A stretch of DNA of 63,416 nt, from NCBI GenBank assembly GCA_043798355.1, contig JAZDOT010000046.1, positions 1-63,416 of the forward strand, in the 5' to 3' direction. Position numbers and translations under genes: made by a program. Positions 1 to 7,773 of the stretch are shown in pieces; the first letter of the stretch is position 1, and each line of letters starts with the position of its first letter. Under the pieces are notes generated by a model. The model searched no databases, was not told where the DNA came from, and saw nothing but the letters and a program-made list of their open reading frames with translations. This stretch comes from JAZDOT01 sp043798355. GTDB taxonomy: Bacteria; Patescibacteriota; Gracilibacteria; Peribacterales; Peribacteraceae.

Positions 1-319
1 TTAAGCGTGCTTTTGCCAGCTCAATTATTGCGGGGCCTTTTGTGTTGTCAGGATTTTCCGCATCTATGAGTCTTCTATAAATCTCTTCGATATTTTCCGC
101 GCCAGCTTTTTCTGCCATACCAGTTTTGGCATCACCGGATACTACGGATACTACAATTGTATCGACGTCTCGTCTCAATTCCTCTACTACTGGCTCTACT
201 ACTGGATTGAGTGCAGCAGTACATGCCTCCGCACCGATGAGAGGATCTTCGCCTTGTTGAGCAGCACCAGCAACAATGCTGTTCTGCGTGCCAGAATTTT
301 CCATGTCAGGGAAGGCCAT
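1..319 (-). CDS. hypothetical protein, 3' end outside window
   Basis: An open frame runs from an ATG at 319 to the window edge, giving the first 106 residues (begins MAFPDMENSG). The visible part is acidic and alanine/glutamate rich, with no membrane segment and no motif I recognise. No Shine-Dalgarno sequence precedes the ATG, which fits the rest of the window. The plus strand is closed over the same stretch. No function can be assigned; the gene may belong to the defence patch that follows, but a 530-bp gap separates them. Confidence 0.45.
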   Translation of the reverse strand, partial: MAFPDMENSGTQNSIVAGAAQQGEDPLIGAEACTAALNPVVEPVVEELRRDVDTIVVSVVSGDAKTGMAEKAGAENIEEIYRRLIDAENPDNTKGPAIIELAKARL

Positions 320-848
320 AAAAATAAGAGAAGTAAGTAAAGATAAATCTAGGAGGTATATTGAAATCCTTATTCTTGTATTTGTCAAATCTAATTAGGT
401 GCGAATCCTCAGAGGTCGCAAATTCTGTATTTTTGGGCAGTTTTGTATGTGTTTCCCCTCCCCGCAAAAATAAAAAGCTACGCTACAAACTACGAAACTC
501 GGAAGAAAAGTTACGATCCGACAACAGCGGGTGTGCGGTTCGTGGCGGCTCCTTTTGAGATTTCAATGGATGTCGCCGCCACTCTCCCAAACCGTTCGGC
601 GGTGTGCCCCACTTCGCCCTTCGGGCTACGCGGGGCAAATTATACCGCCTCCGGCTTCGCACAACCGCAAACGTTATATGGCATACGTCCTTTTCCTTTT
701 GCGGCTGACGCCTTACTGCTCGTAAAGAAATCCGATTTTGTTTCCTTTTTGATGAGGGGAAAAGAGGAGTTCGCCCCGCTGCAGCGGGGCTCAGTTTTTT
801 GATAGGGGGATGTTTTGTTTTGTATTTGTGTGTGTTGAAAAGTCGTTT
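320..848. other. gene-poor spacer with a long imperfect stem-loop
   Basis: No convincing gene. From about 596 to 654 the sequence can fold into a long hairpin: GGCGGT pairs with ACCGCC, then TGCCCC with GGGGCA, closed by GCCC-TTCG-GGC. The 119-codon plus-strand frame across it runs through the palindrome at 773-790 and has no family signature, so I do not call it. Confidence 0.4.
773..800 (+). terminator. terminator-like perfect palindrome
   Basis: GCCCCGCT at 773-780 pairs with AGCGGGGC at 783-790, followed by TCAG and six T on the plus strand. It lies 60 bp beyond the stop of the minus-strand AbiEii gene, so it may serve that gene as well. Confidence 0.5.
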
Positions 849-2282
849 CTACTTCCACTTTGTTTCGACAAGCCAACCTGTTCTTCCCATACAGTCATAG
901 TCCTGCCCTTTCGTTTTGTGCTTATTCAAAGTAGAACTTTGTTTCTTTTTGGGAAATCTCTTCCCGCACACCGTGCACTCGTAGATGTACGTTGGTCCAT
1001 ATGTCTGTATCCGTGGCGCACGCACACTCTGAGTCGTTGTGAATAGGTTTACAGCTTTGATCGGACGCATGCGGCTTGAGGAGCGTTTATCGGGAACTAT
1101 TGGAGCCGGGGTAATGCCGCTGCTCATCGTAATTTCAATGTCATACACCGGCGTGAATGACCGCTGTGTTACCGATGCGCTTTCGATGCGGTCAATCCGG
1201 TACGCCCTCGACTCTCCGGTCTCCACTTTCCGCGCGACGAGAATGATATTTCCCTCTTGCGTTTGCCTCAGCGCGTACGGCTCAATGAGGCGCACGGTAC
1301 CTTTGTACCCCAATTGCACGCAAAGACGGTTCGAGGCCGCAAACCTGATGGCTTCAATCGGTGCACCTCCCCAGTGCGATACGCCTGCAGGTGGGCTCCA
1401 TGTTGTGACGCTCTCTCTTGTGCGTATTTGTGGAAGTTTCCGTTCCTCGCTTCGTCCATGCAGCCATGTGAAGAATGCCGACAGCTCACCAAAGAAATGA
1501 TCGAACGGCGGGAGTTCCTTGAGCTGATGCTTCAGCATATTGCTCCACTCAGATTTGAGCTCATCAAGGAAGGGCGATCGAAGGATTGTTTCATGCGTCA
1601 CGAGCACGATGCTTTTCGCGCGACACTTCTCCGCAAGCACCCTCGCGACCTCTTCCCTGTGCAGCGCAGAATCATGCCGCCAGTACAGGTTGATGATGTC
1701 ATACAGATCACGCGGGCGGGACCGTTCGCCCATCGCACGGATCTTCTCCGCGAATACCTCGGGGTAGCTGTAACACAGAACATCGGCATTTCCGGGGAGC
1801 GCATCGCTGTACGCGTGCTGAATGGGCCTGCGTACCGGCTCCGTGACGATCCGTTCGCTGGTCGTGAGATCGAGCTTAATACTGAGCGGCGCATGCGACA
1901 TGCCGGTAAGGCTGCGGAAATAGAGCTTCCCCTCGGCCGATGCGCCATCCGGACGCAGTCGGAACGCCGGAGGCTGCACGGAAAAATCAATACCAGACTG
2001 TTCCGATACCCTGCCAAGCACCGATGCAATGGCACTATTGAGATATTCCACATCCATCGTGCTTTCCGGTAGCAGAGAAAAATCCAGATCTTCCGAGAAT
2101 CGCCATGTTTCCGTAAAGCACTTCTTCAAACATGTTCCACCCTTGAAGACCCATCGATCCATGATTTCCGGTTCTGTCCCGATGCCCCAGAGCACCCACC
2201 CGAGCGCGTAGTCCCGCTCCACCGTCGTGAGCGGCAAGCCCCATTCACTGGCCGATTCCTGGAGTTCTACGAGCGGGATCAT
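849..2282 (-). CDS. AbiEii-family nucleotidyltransferase toxin with WYL-like and zinc-finger extensions
   Basis: A 477-residue protein. The N-terminal half is a type IV toxin nucleotidyltransferase (AbiEii/AbiGii, DUF1814): KGGTCLKK at residues 47-54, RFSEDLDF at 61-68 with the metal-binding acidic pair, and RPRDLYDI at 189-196. AbiEii toxins are thought to block growth by modifying tRNA or other nucleic-acid targets. The family is usually about 300 residues. Here residues 309-378 resemble a WYL ligand-binding domain (IEPYALR, then YRIDRIES...F). The C-terminus has CxxC at 436-439, His455 and Cys464, like a zinc finger. The gene overlaps its antitoxin by 4 bp (ATGA), so the two are translationally coupled. 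Toxin family: confident. Extensions: seen by pattern only. Confidence 0.85.
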   Translation of the reverse strand: MIPLVELQESASEWGLPLTTVERDYALGWVLWGIGTEPEIMDRWVFKGGTCLKKCFTETWRFSEDLDFSLLPESTMDVEYLNSAIASVLGRVSEQSGIDFSVQPPAFRLRPDGASAEGKLYFRSLTGMSHAPLSIKLDLTTSERIVTEPVRRPIQHAYSDALPGNADVLCYSYPEVFAEKIRAMGERSRPRDLYDIINLYWRHDSALHREEVARVLAEKCRAKSIVLVTHETILRSPFLDELKSEWSNMLKHQLKELPPFDHFFGELSAFFTWLHGRSEERKLPQIRTRESVTTWSPPAGVSHWGGAPIEAIRFAASNRLCVQLGYKGTVRLIEPYALRQTQEGNIILVARKVETGESRAYRIDRIESASVTQRSFTPVYDIEITMSSGITPAPIVPDKRSSSRMRPIKAVNLFTTTQSVRAPRIQTYGPTYIYECTVCGKRFPKKKQSSTLNKHKTKGQDYDCMGRTGWLVETKWK

Positions 2283-3154
2283 GATGCAGGTTCAATCGTA
2301 GCATTGAGGACAAGGCTCCACCGCGCATTTTTCTTCCCGTTATGCGGCAGATCGGGATCAAGGTACGCGGTGCCCCTTCCTCTTCCCTTCCTGCAGCGTT
2401 CCAGAAGCATCTTCGCATCGATACCCATGGTTTCGATCAGGTAGCCGAGACGCTTAGAGACGGCGGTATTGCCGAATGATTCGATGTACTCCAGCAGCTT
2501 CGCATCGTCGCGGTGTTCGGACGTGAAGTACGCGGAGAGAATATCGGCTGTGTGCCGGATGCCGCCCACAAGAGATGGAGCAGAAATAATATCCACCATC
2601 GTCCGCGACGGATCCGAGACCATCATCTTCACGCGCCCTCGCCAGACCGCCGTGAGACCGAAGAGCCGCTCCTTACCGATTGTTCTGACTATGAATGAGA
2701 ATTCTCCGATCTTCATCTCTCGATGGCGCACTCTTTTGGTGGTGCAGACGACGGTGGTATTGAAGAGTTGATCGGTGAGGCCGAAGTGCAGCGCCGCGCT
2801 CCAGCCGGCTATGTAGCAGGGTTCGAAGATCTTGGAAGCGATGACCCAATCGTTCTCGGTCCATGTGCCGGGTGACTTGGCCTCGAGCGGCACGAGCAGG
2901 TACAGCCCTCTCTTCACGCGCCGGAGCCAGCCGTTTGCCGCGAAGTGTGGGAGGAGCTTCATCACTTTCTTCTCGGGCAGCTTGAGAATCCCGACGGCAT
3001 CCTTCACGGTGATCGGACCGGTTGCAAAGCGGTGAAGTTCCGAAAGCAATGCGCGATACTCTGCGGATATGCCTCTTCCTCCGGTTGTACCCGGTTCTGC
3101 AGAAATTGCATTTGAGTGTGCAGTAGTTCTAGCCACAGAGGAAGTATTGCACAA
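2279..3154 (-). CDS. AbiEi-family antitoxin (type IV toxin-antitoxin)
   Basis: Up to 291 residues. It lies directly upstream of the AbiEii toxin and overlaps it by 4 bp. The N-terminal part (about residues 30-90) is a winged helix-turn-helix-like segment (RFATGPITVKDAVGILKL, then GWLRRVKRGLYLLVP), as in AbiEi antitoxins that repress their own operon. The rest (YIAGWSAALHFGL, DPSRTMVDII) matches the C-terminal antitoxin domain. The longest frame starts at a TTG at 3154; a GTG at 3136 or a later codon is possible because there is no ribosome-binding site. The 5' end faces the divergent methyltransferase gene across about 20 bp, so the two share a promoter region. Confidence 0.82.
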   Translation of the reverse strand: MCNTSSVARTTAHSNAISAEPGTTGGRGISAEYRALLSELHRFATGPITVKDAVGILKLPEKKVMKLLPHFAANGWLRRVKRGLYLLVPLEAKSPGTWTENDWVIASKIFEPCYIAGWSAALHFGLTDQLFNTTVVCTTKRVRHREMKIGEFSFIVRTIGKERLFGLTAVWRGRVKMMVSDPSRTMVDIISAPSLVGGIRHTADILSAYFTSEHRDDAKLLEYIESFGNTAVSKRLGYLIETMGIDAKMLLERCRKGRGRGTAYLDPDLPHNGKKNARWSLVLNATIEPAS

Positions 3155-3176
3155 AGAAGTGCATAATGCAATTCAA

Positions 3177-4163
3177 ATGCAGCCAACTGTTATTGAAATA
3201 TGTGCAGGGGGAGGAGGCCAATCTCTTGGTCTTGATTTGGCAGGCTTTCAGATGACTGCGGCAGTCGAAATCGACAGACAATGTTGTGACACGCTTTTGC
3301 TCAACAGACCGCACTGGAATGTCATCTGTACTGACGTGAAAGAGTTCAGCGGATACTCTTATGAAGGCATTGATTTGCTTGCTGGCGGAGTCCCCTGCCC
3401 GCCTTTTTCTATCGCAGGGAAGCAACTTGGAAAAGAGGATGAGCGGAACATGTTTCCGGACGCACTACGACTGACAAAAGAAATAAGGCCAAAGGCTATC
3501 ATGCTAGAAAATGTTGCAGGATTCGCTTCCGAAAAATTTTCTAATTACAGAGAATCACTGTTCAGACAATTCAGAAATCTTGGCTATAAGCTGCAATGGA
3601 AAGTATTGAATGCTTGCAATTTCGGCGTTCCTCAATTGAGACCAAGATTCATTTTGGTCGGTCTTAAAGAAGAATATTCGTCAAACTTCGAGTGGCCTCA
3701 AGAGCAATTACCAAAAACAACCGTTGGTGAATGTCTTTTTGATCTTATGTCGGTTCACGGATGGAAAGGAGCATCAAGGTGGTCAAAGATTGCCAACGGA
3801 ATTGCACCTACTCTTGTTGGAGGCTCTAAAAAACATGGCGGACCGGATTTGGGGCCGACTCGCGCAAGAAAACAATGGACATTGCTAGGTGTGGATGGAC
3901 TTGGTATTGCAAACGAAGCACCATCGAAAGATGCGCCTGTGAGTCATATGCCTCGTCTTACCGTGAGAATGGCTGCTCGCATCCAAGGATTTCCCGACAG
4001 TTGGCAATTCTCTGGAAAAAAGACTGCTGCTTGCAGGCAGGTTGGTAATGCTTTCCCGCCGCCTGTAGCTTGTGCTGTCAGTTGTTCTATATTGGAAGCC
4101 ATTTCAGTAGAGCCCATGTCCTGCCCACCAAAAGATGCACGAATTCCTGCACTCGCTGCCTGA
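3177..4163 (+). CDS. DNA (cytosine-5-)-methyltransferase
   Basis: 328 residues from the ATG at 3177, chosen because the SAM-binding motif I (CAGGGGQSLGLDLAGF) starts eight residues later; an upstream in-frame start would add only non-homologous sequence. Further Dcm-type motifs follow in order: PCPPFS (motif IV, catalytic Cys; usual form PCQPFS), ENVAGF (VI), QLRPRF (VIII) and QVGNAFPPPVA (X). It would methylate a specific cytosine in DNA. A truncated HNH nuclease starts 11 bp after its stop, so this is the modification half of a type II restriction-modification pair. The base composition is visibly more AT-rich than the flanking glycan genes, suggesting acquisition. Confidence 0.93.
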   Translation: MQPTVIEICAGGGGQSLGLDLAGFQMTAAVEIDRQCCDTLLLNRPHWNVICTDVKEFSGYSYEGIDLLAGGVPCPPFSIAGKQLGKEDERNMFPDALRLTKEIRPKAIMLENVAGFASEKFSNYRESLFRQFRNLGYKLQWKVLNACNFGVPQLRPRFILVGLKEEYSSNFEWPQEQLPKTTVGECLFDLMSVHGWKGASRWSKIANGIAPTLVGGSKKHGGPDLGPTRARKQWTLLGVDGLGIANEAPSKDAPVSHMPRLTVRMAARIQGFPDSWQFSGKKTAACRQVGNAFPPPVACAVSCSILEAISVEPMSCPPKDARIPALAA

Positions 4164-4174
4164 CCTCCAAATTT

Positions 4175-4585
4175 ATGGCAAAGAATAATGGCAAGAAAGG
4201 GCAAAAGAATGGCTCCAAGGAAAAGATCCGGAAATTCCTGCTCGCAAACATCGGCAGAATTATTGACCACTCAGAAATTCAGAAAGCATCAGAGGGCGTT
4301 GCTGAATGGGCAAGAAGAGTGCGCGAGCTGAGAGATGAGGAAGGTTATCAAATCTTAACGCATAGAGACCGTGCAGATCTAAAACCCGGACAATACCTTC
4401 TCGAAACAGCAAAGAGGCGACCCGCTTTCGCGCGAAACATCTCAAAAGAAACGAGAGCGTTCGTCTTGGAAAGAAATGGCTACACCTGCCAGATGTGCGG
4501 TTTTGCAGCTGGCGACACAGATCCTTTCAGCCCGAGCAAAACTGTCAGGCTTACAATGGGGCATGTAATTGATAAATCAATATGA
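4175..4585 (+). pseudogene. HNH restriction endonuclease, truncated in the catalytic motif
   Basis: 136 residues. The N-terminal part is a basic helical domain. The C-terminal part has RAFVLERNGYTCQMCG and GHVIDKS, the first half of an HNH motif as found in type II restriction enzymes. In that family the motif continues with GG, an NLR-LC-xxCN segment and about 40 more residues. Here the frame stops right after DKSI, so the second metal-binding and zinc residues are missing. The partner is the methyltransferase 11 bp upstream. Most likely the nuclease is inactive and the methyltransferase survives alone. A non-standard code does not rescue it: reading the TGA as an amino acid gives unrelated sequence and soon another stop. 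Confidence 0.7.
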
Positions 4586-4749
4586 AACTCACTTTCTGGC
4601 CACCGGACAATGGGTCTGCCGACTTCCCGATCCTAAAGCCGAAACCGGCTCCAAGAATGCCTCCTGGCGCTGCAAAGGGGATACCAGAAGTCGATCTCAG
4701 CTCTCCAGCACAGCACACACCATGGAATTCTGACGGAATGGCTGCTTGA
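4582..4749 (+). CDS. small proline-rich ORF, function unknown
   Basis: A 55-codon frame whose ATG overlaps the stop of the truncated HNH gene (ATGA). It is rich in Pro and Ala (KPKPAPRMPPGAAK) and resembles no family I know. It fills the space where the missing HNH half should be, so it may be only the sequence that replaced it. Confidence 0.25.
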   Translation: MKLTFWPPDNGSADFPILKPKPAPRMPPGAAKGIPEVDLSSPAQHTPWNSDGMAA

Positions 4750-4782
4750 TGGAAATCCGTGTTCCGGAGACAACCGTTGCAA

Positions 4783-5742
4783 CTACGCCCGCGCAAACCA
4801 GTGCCGGACGATAACCCCCATGGAAACGAAGGGGTGCCTGAGCGCAAACTGCTTGAGAACACCCCCGCCGCCAAAGCGGATGGTGTCCCCTCTTCCCCGC
4901 TTCTGAAAATATTTCTCCGCCATCTCGCGGAACTGACGCACCTGCGCGCGCTTGGCGGCATTTCGTTCCAGCCCCGCGGGCAGACGATCAATCAATTCCT
5001 GCAGAATACGGAAGCGGTCGAAGAGTCCCCGCCCCTCCCGCCGGTTCACCGCCGTCGTCCCCTCCTCGTGCACAAGGAAGCGTCCCGAGTCCTCGGCAAC
5101 GTAATACCAATCTGCGAGAGAGAGGATCCGGACCCAGTACTCGGCATCCAACGCCTGCGGCATGGTTTCGTTCCAGAGACCCGCCTGATCGATCACGCTC
5201 CGGCGCAGCACGCAGAAACTCGGCTCGCCGATGATGTTGGGACGCAGTCCCTGCTCTATCCACTGAGACAGGAATTCCCGGCCGGAGTACGGACCGGTTT
5301 TCAGGTGTGTCTCTTTCCACTGCTGCAGTGCCCTGTACTCATCGCCCGTCACGATGTTTCCTTCGATCCGGTACGTGTGCCCCATGGAGACGAGACCGAT
5401 CTTCGGAAACTTAAGAAGAACATCGACCGCACGTGTCAGATACTCCGGATGCCACTCATCATCGTGGAAGAGATACGCAACCACCGGCGCCGACGTCGCC
5501 TTCAGACACGCATTCCAGTTCCCGCCGATCCCCAGCCGCCGGTCGCTCACGCGGAATGTAAACCGCGGATCAGCGAGGTAGGGCGCAATGATCGCACGGA
5601 CGTCCGCTGCATCCGATTCGTCGTGAATGAATGCTTTCCAGTGCGGATACGTCTGATTCTTCAGCGAATCGAGCGCCGTTTTCAGGTGCTCGGCACCGGG
5701 GTTATAGGTGGGGATAAGGACGTCGACGGGGAGAGACTCCAT
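4783..5742 (-). CDS. GT2 family glycosyltransferase
   Basis: 319 residues with a GT-A fold: VDVLIPTYNPG at the N-terminus, a DESDA nucleotide-sugar segment near residue 41, GGNWNACLK, and YLFHDDEW as the DxD-like metal site near residue 93. It should transfer a sugar from a nucleotide donor onto a growing envelope polysaccharide at the cytoplasmic membrane. The C-terminal 100 residues are basic, without an obvious transmembrane segment. It starts a run of minus-strand glycan genes. Substrate unknown. Confidence 0.88.
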   Translation of the reverse strand: MESLPVDVLIPTYNPGAEHLKTALDSLKNQTYPHWKAFIHDESDAADVRAIIAPYLADPRFTFRVSDRRLGIGGNWNACLKATSAPVVAYLFHDDEWHPEYLTRAVDVLLKFPKIGLVSMGHTYRIEGNIVTGDEYRALQQWKETHLKTGPYSGREFLSQWIEQGLRPNIIGEPSFCVLRRSVIDQAGLWNETMPQALDAEYWVRILSLADWYYVAEDSGRFLVHEEGTTAVNRREGRGLFDRFRILQELIDRLPAGLERNAAKRAQVRQFREMAEKYFQKRGRGDTIRFGGGGVLKQFALRHPFVSMGVIVRHWFARA

Positions 5743-5852
5743 AGGATGTGAAGAAGCTTCAAAGGAAGCTTTTGATGCTGCCAGCTTAGCAGCTTCTTAG
5801 GACTTCACGATGGCTCATGAGTACTGATCGCTGTTCGCTGGACGCTGATCGC

Positions 5853-6971
5853 TCACACTCGAACCTGGCTCTGCACCTTCGCCGCTTCTTTCTTGGCCGT
5901 CTTCTTCAGCAATACCGCGGCGTCGAATTCGCGCGCTTCCTTCTCGAACTGCGCATGGGAGAAGTCGGCGAGCAGCCACTCCGGATGCTTCAGGTACCAC
6001 TGCACCGTTTTTTCCAAGCTCTGCTCGAAGGTCTTCGGGTAGTGGAATCCCATTTCGCGGAGTTTCGTTCCGTCCAACGCATAGCGCAAATCATGGCCCG
6101 GGCGGCTGCTGTGGAAGTCCACCAGTTCGTAACGCAATTCCTTGCCGACGACACCCGCGATGAACTGCGCGAGGGAGAGGTTGTCCATCTCCTTCTCGCC
6201 GACGATGTTGAACTTGTCACCGATGATCATCTTCCCGGACTCATGCTGATCGATGAGGAAGAGCATGGCCGCCGCGACGTTTCTCGCATGCACGTAGAAA
6301 CGGCTTCCTGCCCGCATCCGCGAGGGGTCGGAGTGGATGAAGAGCCGCTCGCCGTGCAGAGCGGCATTGATCGTCTTCGGAATGAATTTCTCGGGATGCT
6401 GCCGCTCTCCGAAGACGTTCATCGTGTGCGTGATGACGAGAGGGAGATTGTAGGTATTGAAGTAGCTGTAGGCCAACTCTTCCCCCCCGGCCTTCGTCGC
6501 CGCGTAGGGATTCGAAGATTTGTACCGGTCCCACTCCTTGTACGCATGTCCTTCCGGCGCGGGACCGAAAACCTCATCGGTCGAGAAATAAGCGAAGAGA
6601 TCCAGGCCGTCGAGCGCCCGGGCGTAGTCGAGGAGATTGCAGGTTCCGACGACGTTGTCCTGCACGAACTCCATAGGGCACTCGATGCTGCGGTCCACGT
6701 GCGTGGACGCGGCGAGGTGCAGGATATAATTCACCGGACCGATGCGATTGCTGACGTACGCATTGATGGGGGCCCGAAGGTCGTGGTAGACGAATTCCAC
6801 GCGTCCGGCGAACTGGCGGCTCCAGAGATCGATGTCCGAGAGACGGTGCAGCGTGGAAGCGGTATCGATCTTCGAGAGTCCGACCACTTTCCAGTCGGTA
6901 TTCTTGAGGATCCCCTCCGCGAGATGGTGCCCGATGAACCCATCGATGCCGGTCAGCAATACTCGTTTCAT
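5853..6971 (-). CDS. NAD-dependent sugar-nucleotide dehydratase (RmlB-like SDR)
   Basis: 372 residues from the ATG at 6971, picked because the Rossmann motif (MKRVLLTGIDGFIGHHL) starts there; the open frame extends 39 codons upstream but through a dispersed repeat at 7011-7033. The protein shows GxxGxxG, HLAASTHVDRS, FSTDEVFG (the Asp-Glu pair of 4,6-dehydratases) and YAATKAG (catalytic Tyr-Lys). This pattern is closest to dTDP-glucose or GDP-mannose 4,6-dehydratases, which make 4-keto-6-deoxy sugars. Substrate not decidable here. The stop codon lies in a second repeat (tgatcgctgttcgctgga region). Confidence 0.85.
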   Translation of the reverse strand: MKRVLLTGIDGFIGHHLAEGILKNTDWKVVGLSKIDTASTLHRLSDIDLWSRQFAGRVEFVYHDLRAPINAYVSNRIGPVNYILHLAASTHVDRSIECPMEFVQDNVVGTCNLLDYARALDGLDLFAYFSTDEVFGPAPEGHAYKEWDRYKSSNPYAATKAGGEELAYSYFNTYNLPLVITHTMNVFGERQHPEKFIPKTINAALHGERLFIHSDPSRMRAGSRFYVHARNVAAAMLFLIDQHESGKMIIGDKFNIVGEKEMDNLSLAQFIAGVVGKELRYELVDFHSSRPGHDLRYALDGTKLREMGFHYPKTFEQSLEKTVQWYLKHPEWLLADFSHAQFEKEAREFDAAVLLKKTAKKEAAKVQSQVRV

Positions 6972-7010
6972 TGGAGAGAAGAGGGGAAAAACATGGGGAG
7001 GAACAGCGCT

Positions 7011-7033
7011 GACCCCGAGCGAAGTCGAGGGGT
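7011..7033. repeat. dispersed repeat, CGAGCGAAGTCGAGG type
   Basis: A short palindrome-like block related to the copies at 9920, 45419 and 60607. It lies just upstream of the dehydratase start. Confidence 0.5.
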
Positions 7034-7185
7034 GAGGAGAACTCTTTTCATCAAAAGAGAGACTACGCGGAGATGAGACCTTGAACAATCATAATGTGAG
7101 CTTTTTAGCTTCTTAGCTGGTTAGCTTCCTAGCTTTTTTCTTCGCATAAACATCGCATACACGCCTCAGAAGCTGAAAAGCTACC

Positions 7186-7455
7186 TCACAGTCCCAGTTC
7201 CGCATGCGTTCCCATGCGAAGGAACCGCACCGTTCCGCCCTGAAACCGGAGGAGGAGCAGCCGATTCTGCCGCAGGTGAATATCCCAAATACCGGCGAAC
7301 GGACCCGTGAGGAGGTGCGGTTCGTACTGCGCGGGAGGAGGCCACTGCCGCTGCGTAATCCGGATGAATACATCGAGCGGTTCCATGCTCTCTCCGGCTC
7401 TCCGCCGCTTCTTCACGTCCTTCAGAAAACGTCTGGAAAATTCAAGTTGCGGCAT
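7186..7455 (-). CDS. YafQ/RelE-family mRNA interferase toxin
   Basis: 89 residues. It starts MPQLEFSRRFLKDVKKRRR, the typical first helix of YafQ toxins, and ends FLRMGTHAELG, which corresponds to the catalytic His near the YafQ C-terminus. WDIHLRQNRLLLLRF matches the central strand with its His/Asp. Such toxins cleave mRNA on the ribosome. The ATG at 7455 lies inside the last codons of the antitoxin (14-bp overlap), the normal antitoxin-toxin order. It sits between two glycosyltransferase genes and is probably a module inserted in the cluster. Confidence 0.85.
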   Translation of the reverse strand: MPQLEFSRRFLKDVKKRRRAGESMEPLDVFIRITQRQWPPPAQYEPHLLTGPFAGIWDIHLRQNRLLLLRFQGGTVRFLRMGTHAELGL

Positions 7456-7726
7456 GGAGTGCGTTGAGAGCGCTTTCGGCATCGGCGAATGGTCCGATGG
7501 CATCCTCGTCCCGGATGGCCTCCGCAACGATTTTCCGGGTTTTCGGCGACATGGCCCGGAGCTTTGGCAGAGTGAATGGAATCGACTGCTGGAGCGCGAT
7601 CTGCGCGTAGAACAGGCGAATCGCCGATGACGTGTCGAGACCAAGCGCGGCGAGCACCAGCTCTGCCTCACGCTTGAGCGCAGAGGGAAGGCGAATGTGA
7701 AGGTTTGCGCTGGCTTTCTTCTTCAT
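7442..7726 (-). CDS. RelB/DinJ-family antitoxin
   Basis: 94 residues from the ATG at 7726. NLHIRLPSALKREAELVLAALGLDTSSAIRLF is the ribbon-helix-helix DNA-binding and dimerisation segment of RelB/DinJ antitoxins, followed by IPF, as in the family. It should bind the neighbouring YafQ-like toxin and repress the operon. The overlap with the toxin gene implies coupled translation. Confidence 0.85.
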   Translation of the reverse strand: MKKKASANLHIRLPSALKREAELVLAALGLDTSSAIRLFYAQIALQQSIPFTLPKLRAMSPKTRKIVAEAIRDEDAIGPFADAESALNALHAAT

Positions 7727-7773
7727 GTCCACATCATAACCGTTTGTGTTGCTTGGCACAAGAGAAAAAATAC

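Noticed and set aside
560..720. Integron attC site near AACGTTATA
   Set aside because: The GTTRRRY core is not met and there is no integrase or cassette arrangement; only a long hairpin is visible.
4175..4585. Recoded TGA (Gly) as an explanation of the short HNH protein
   Set aside because: Reading through gives no HNH-like sequence and meets another stop soon. Many confident genes here end in TGA, often in ATGA overlaps.
4551..4991. A 146-codon minus-strand frame after the HNH remnant
   Set aside because: Most of it overlaps the GT2 gene in another frame, and the rest has no match I recognise; it is not supported as a gene.
5817..7076. Long plus-strand frame opposite the RmlB-like dehydratase
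   Set aside because: The minus frame has every SDR motif; the plus frame is its GC-biased mirror.
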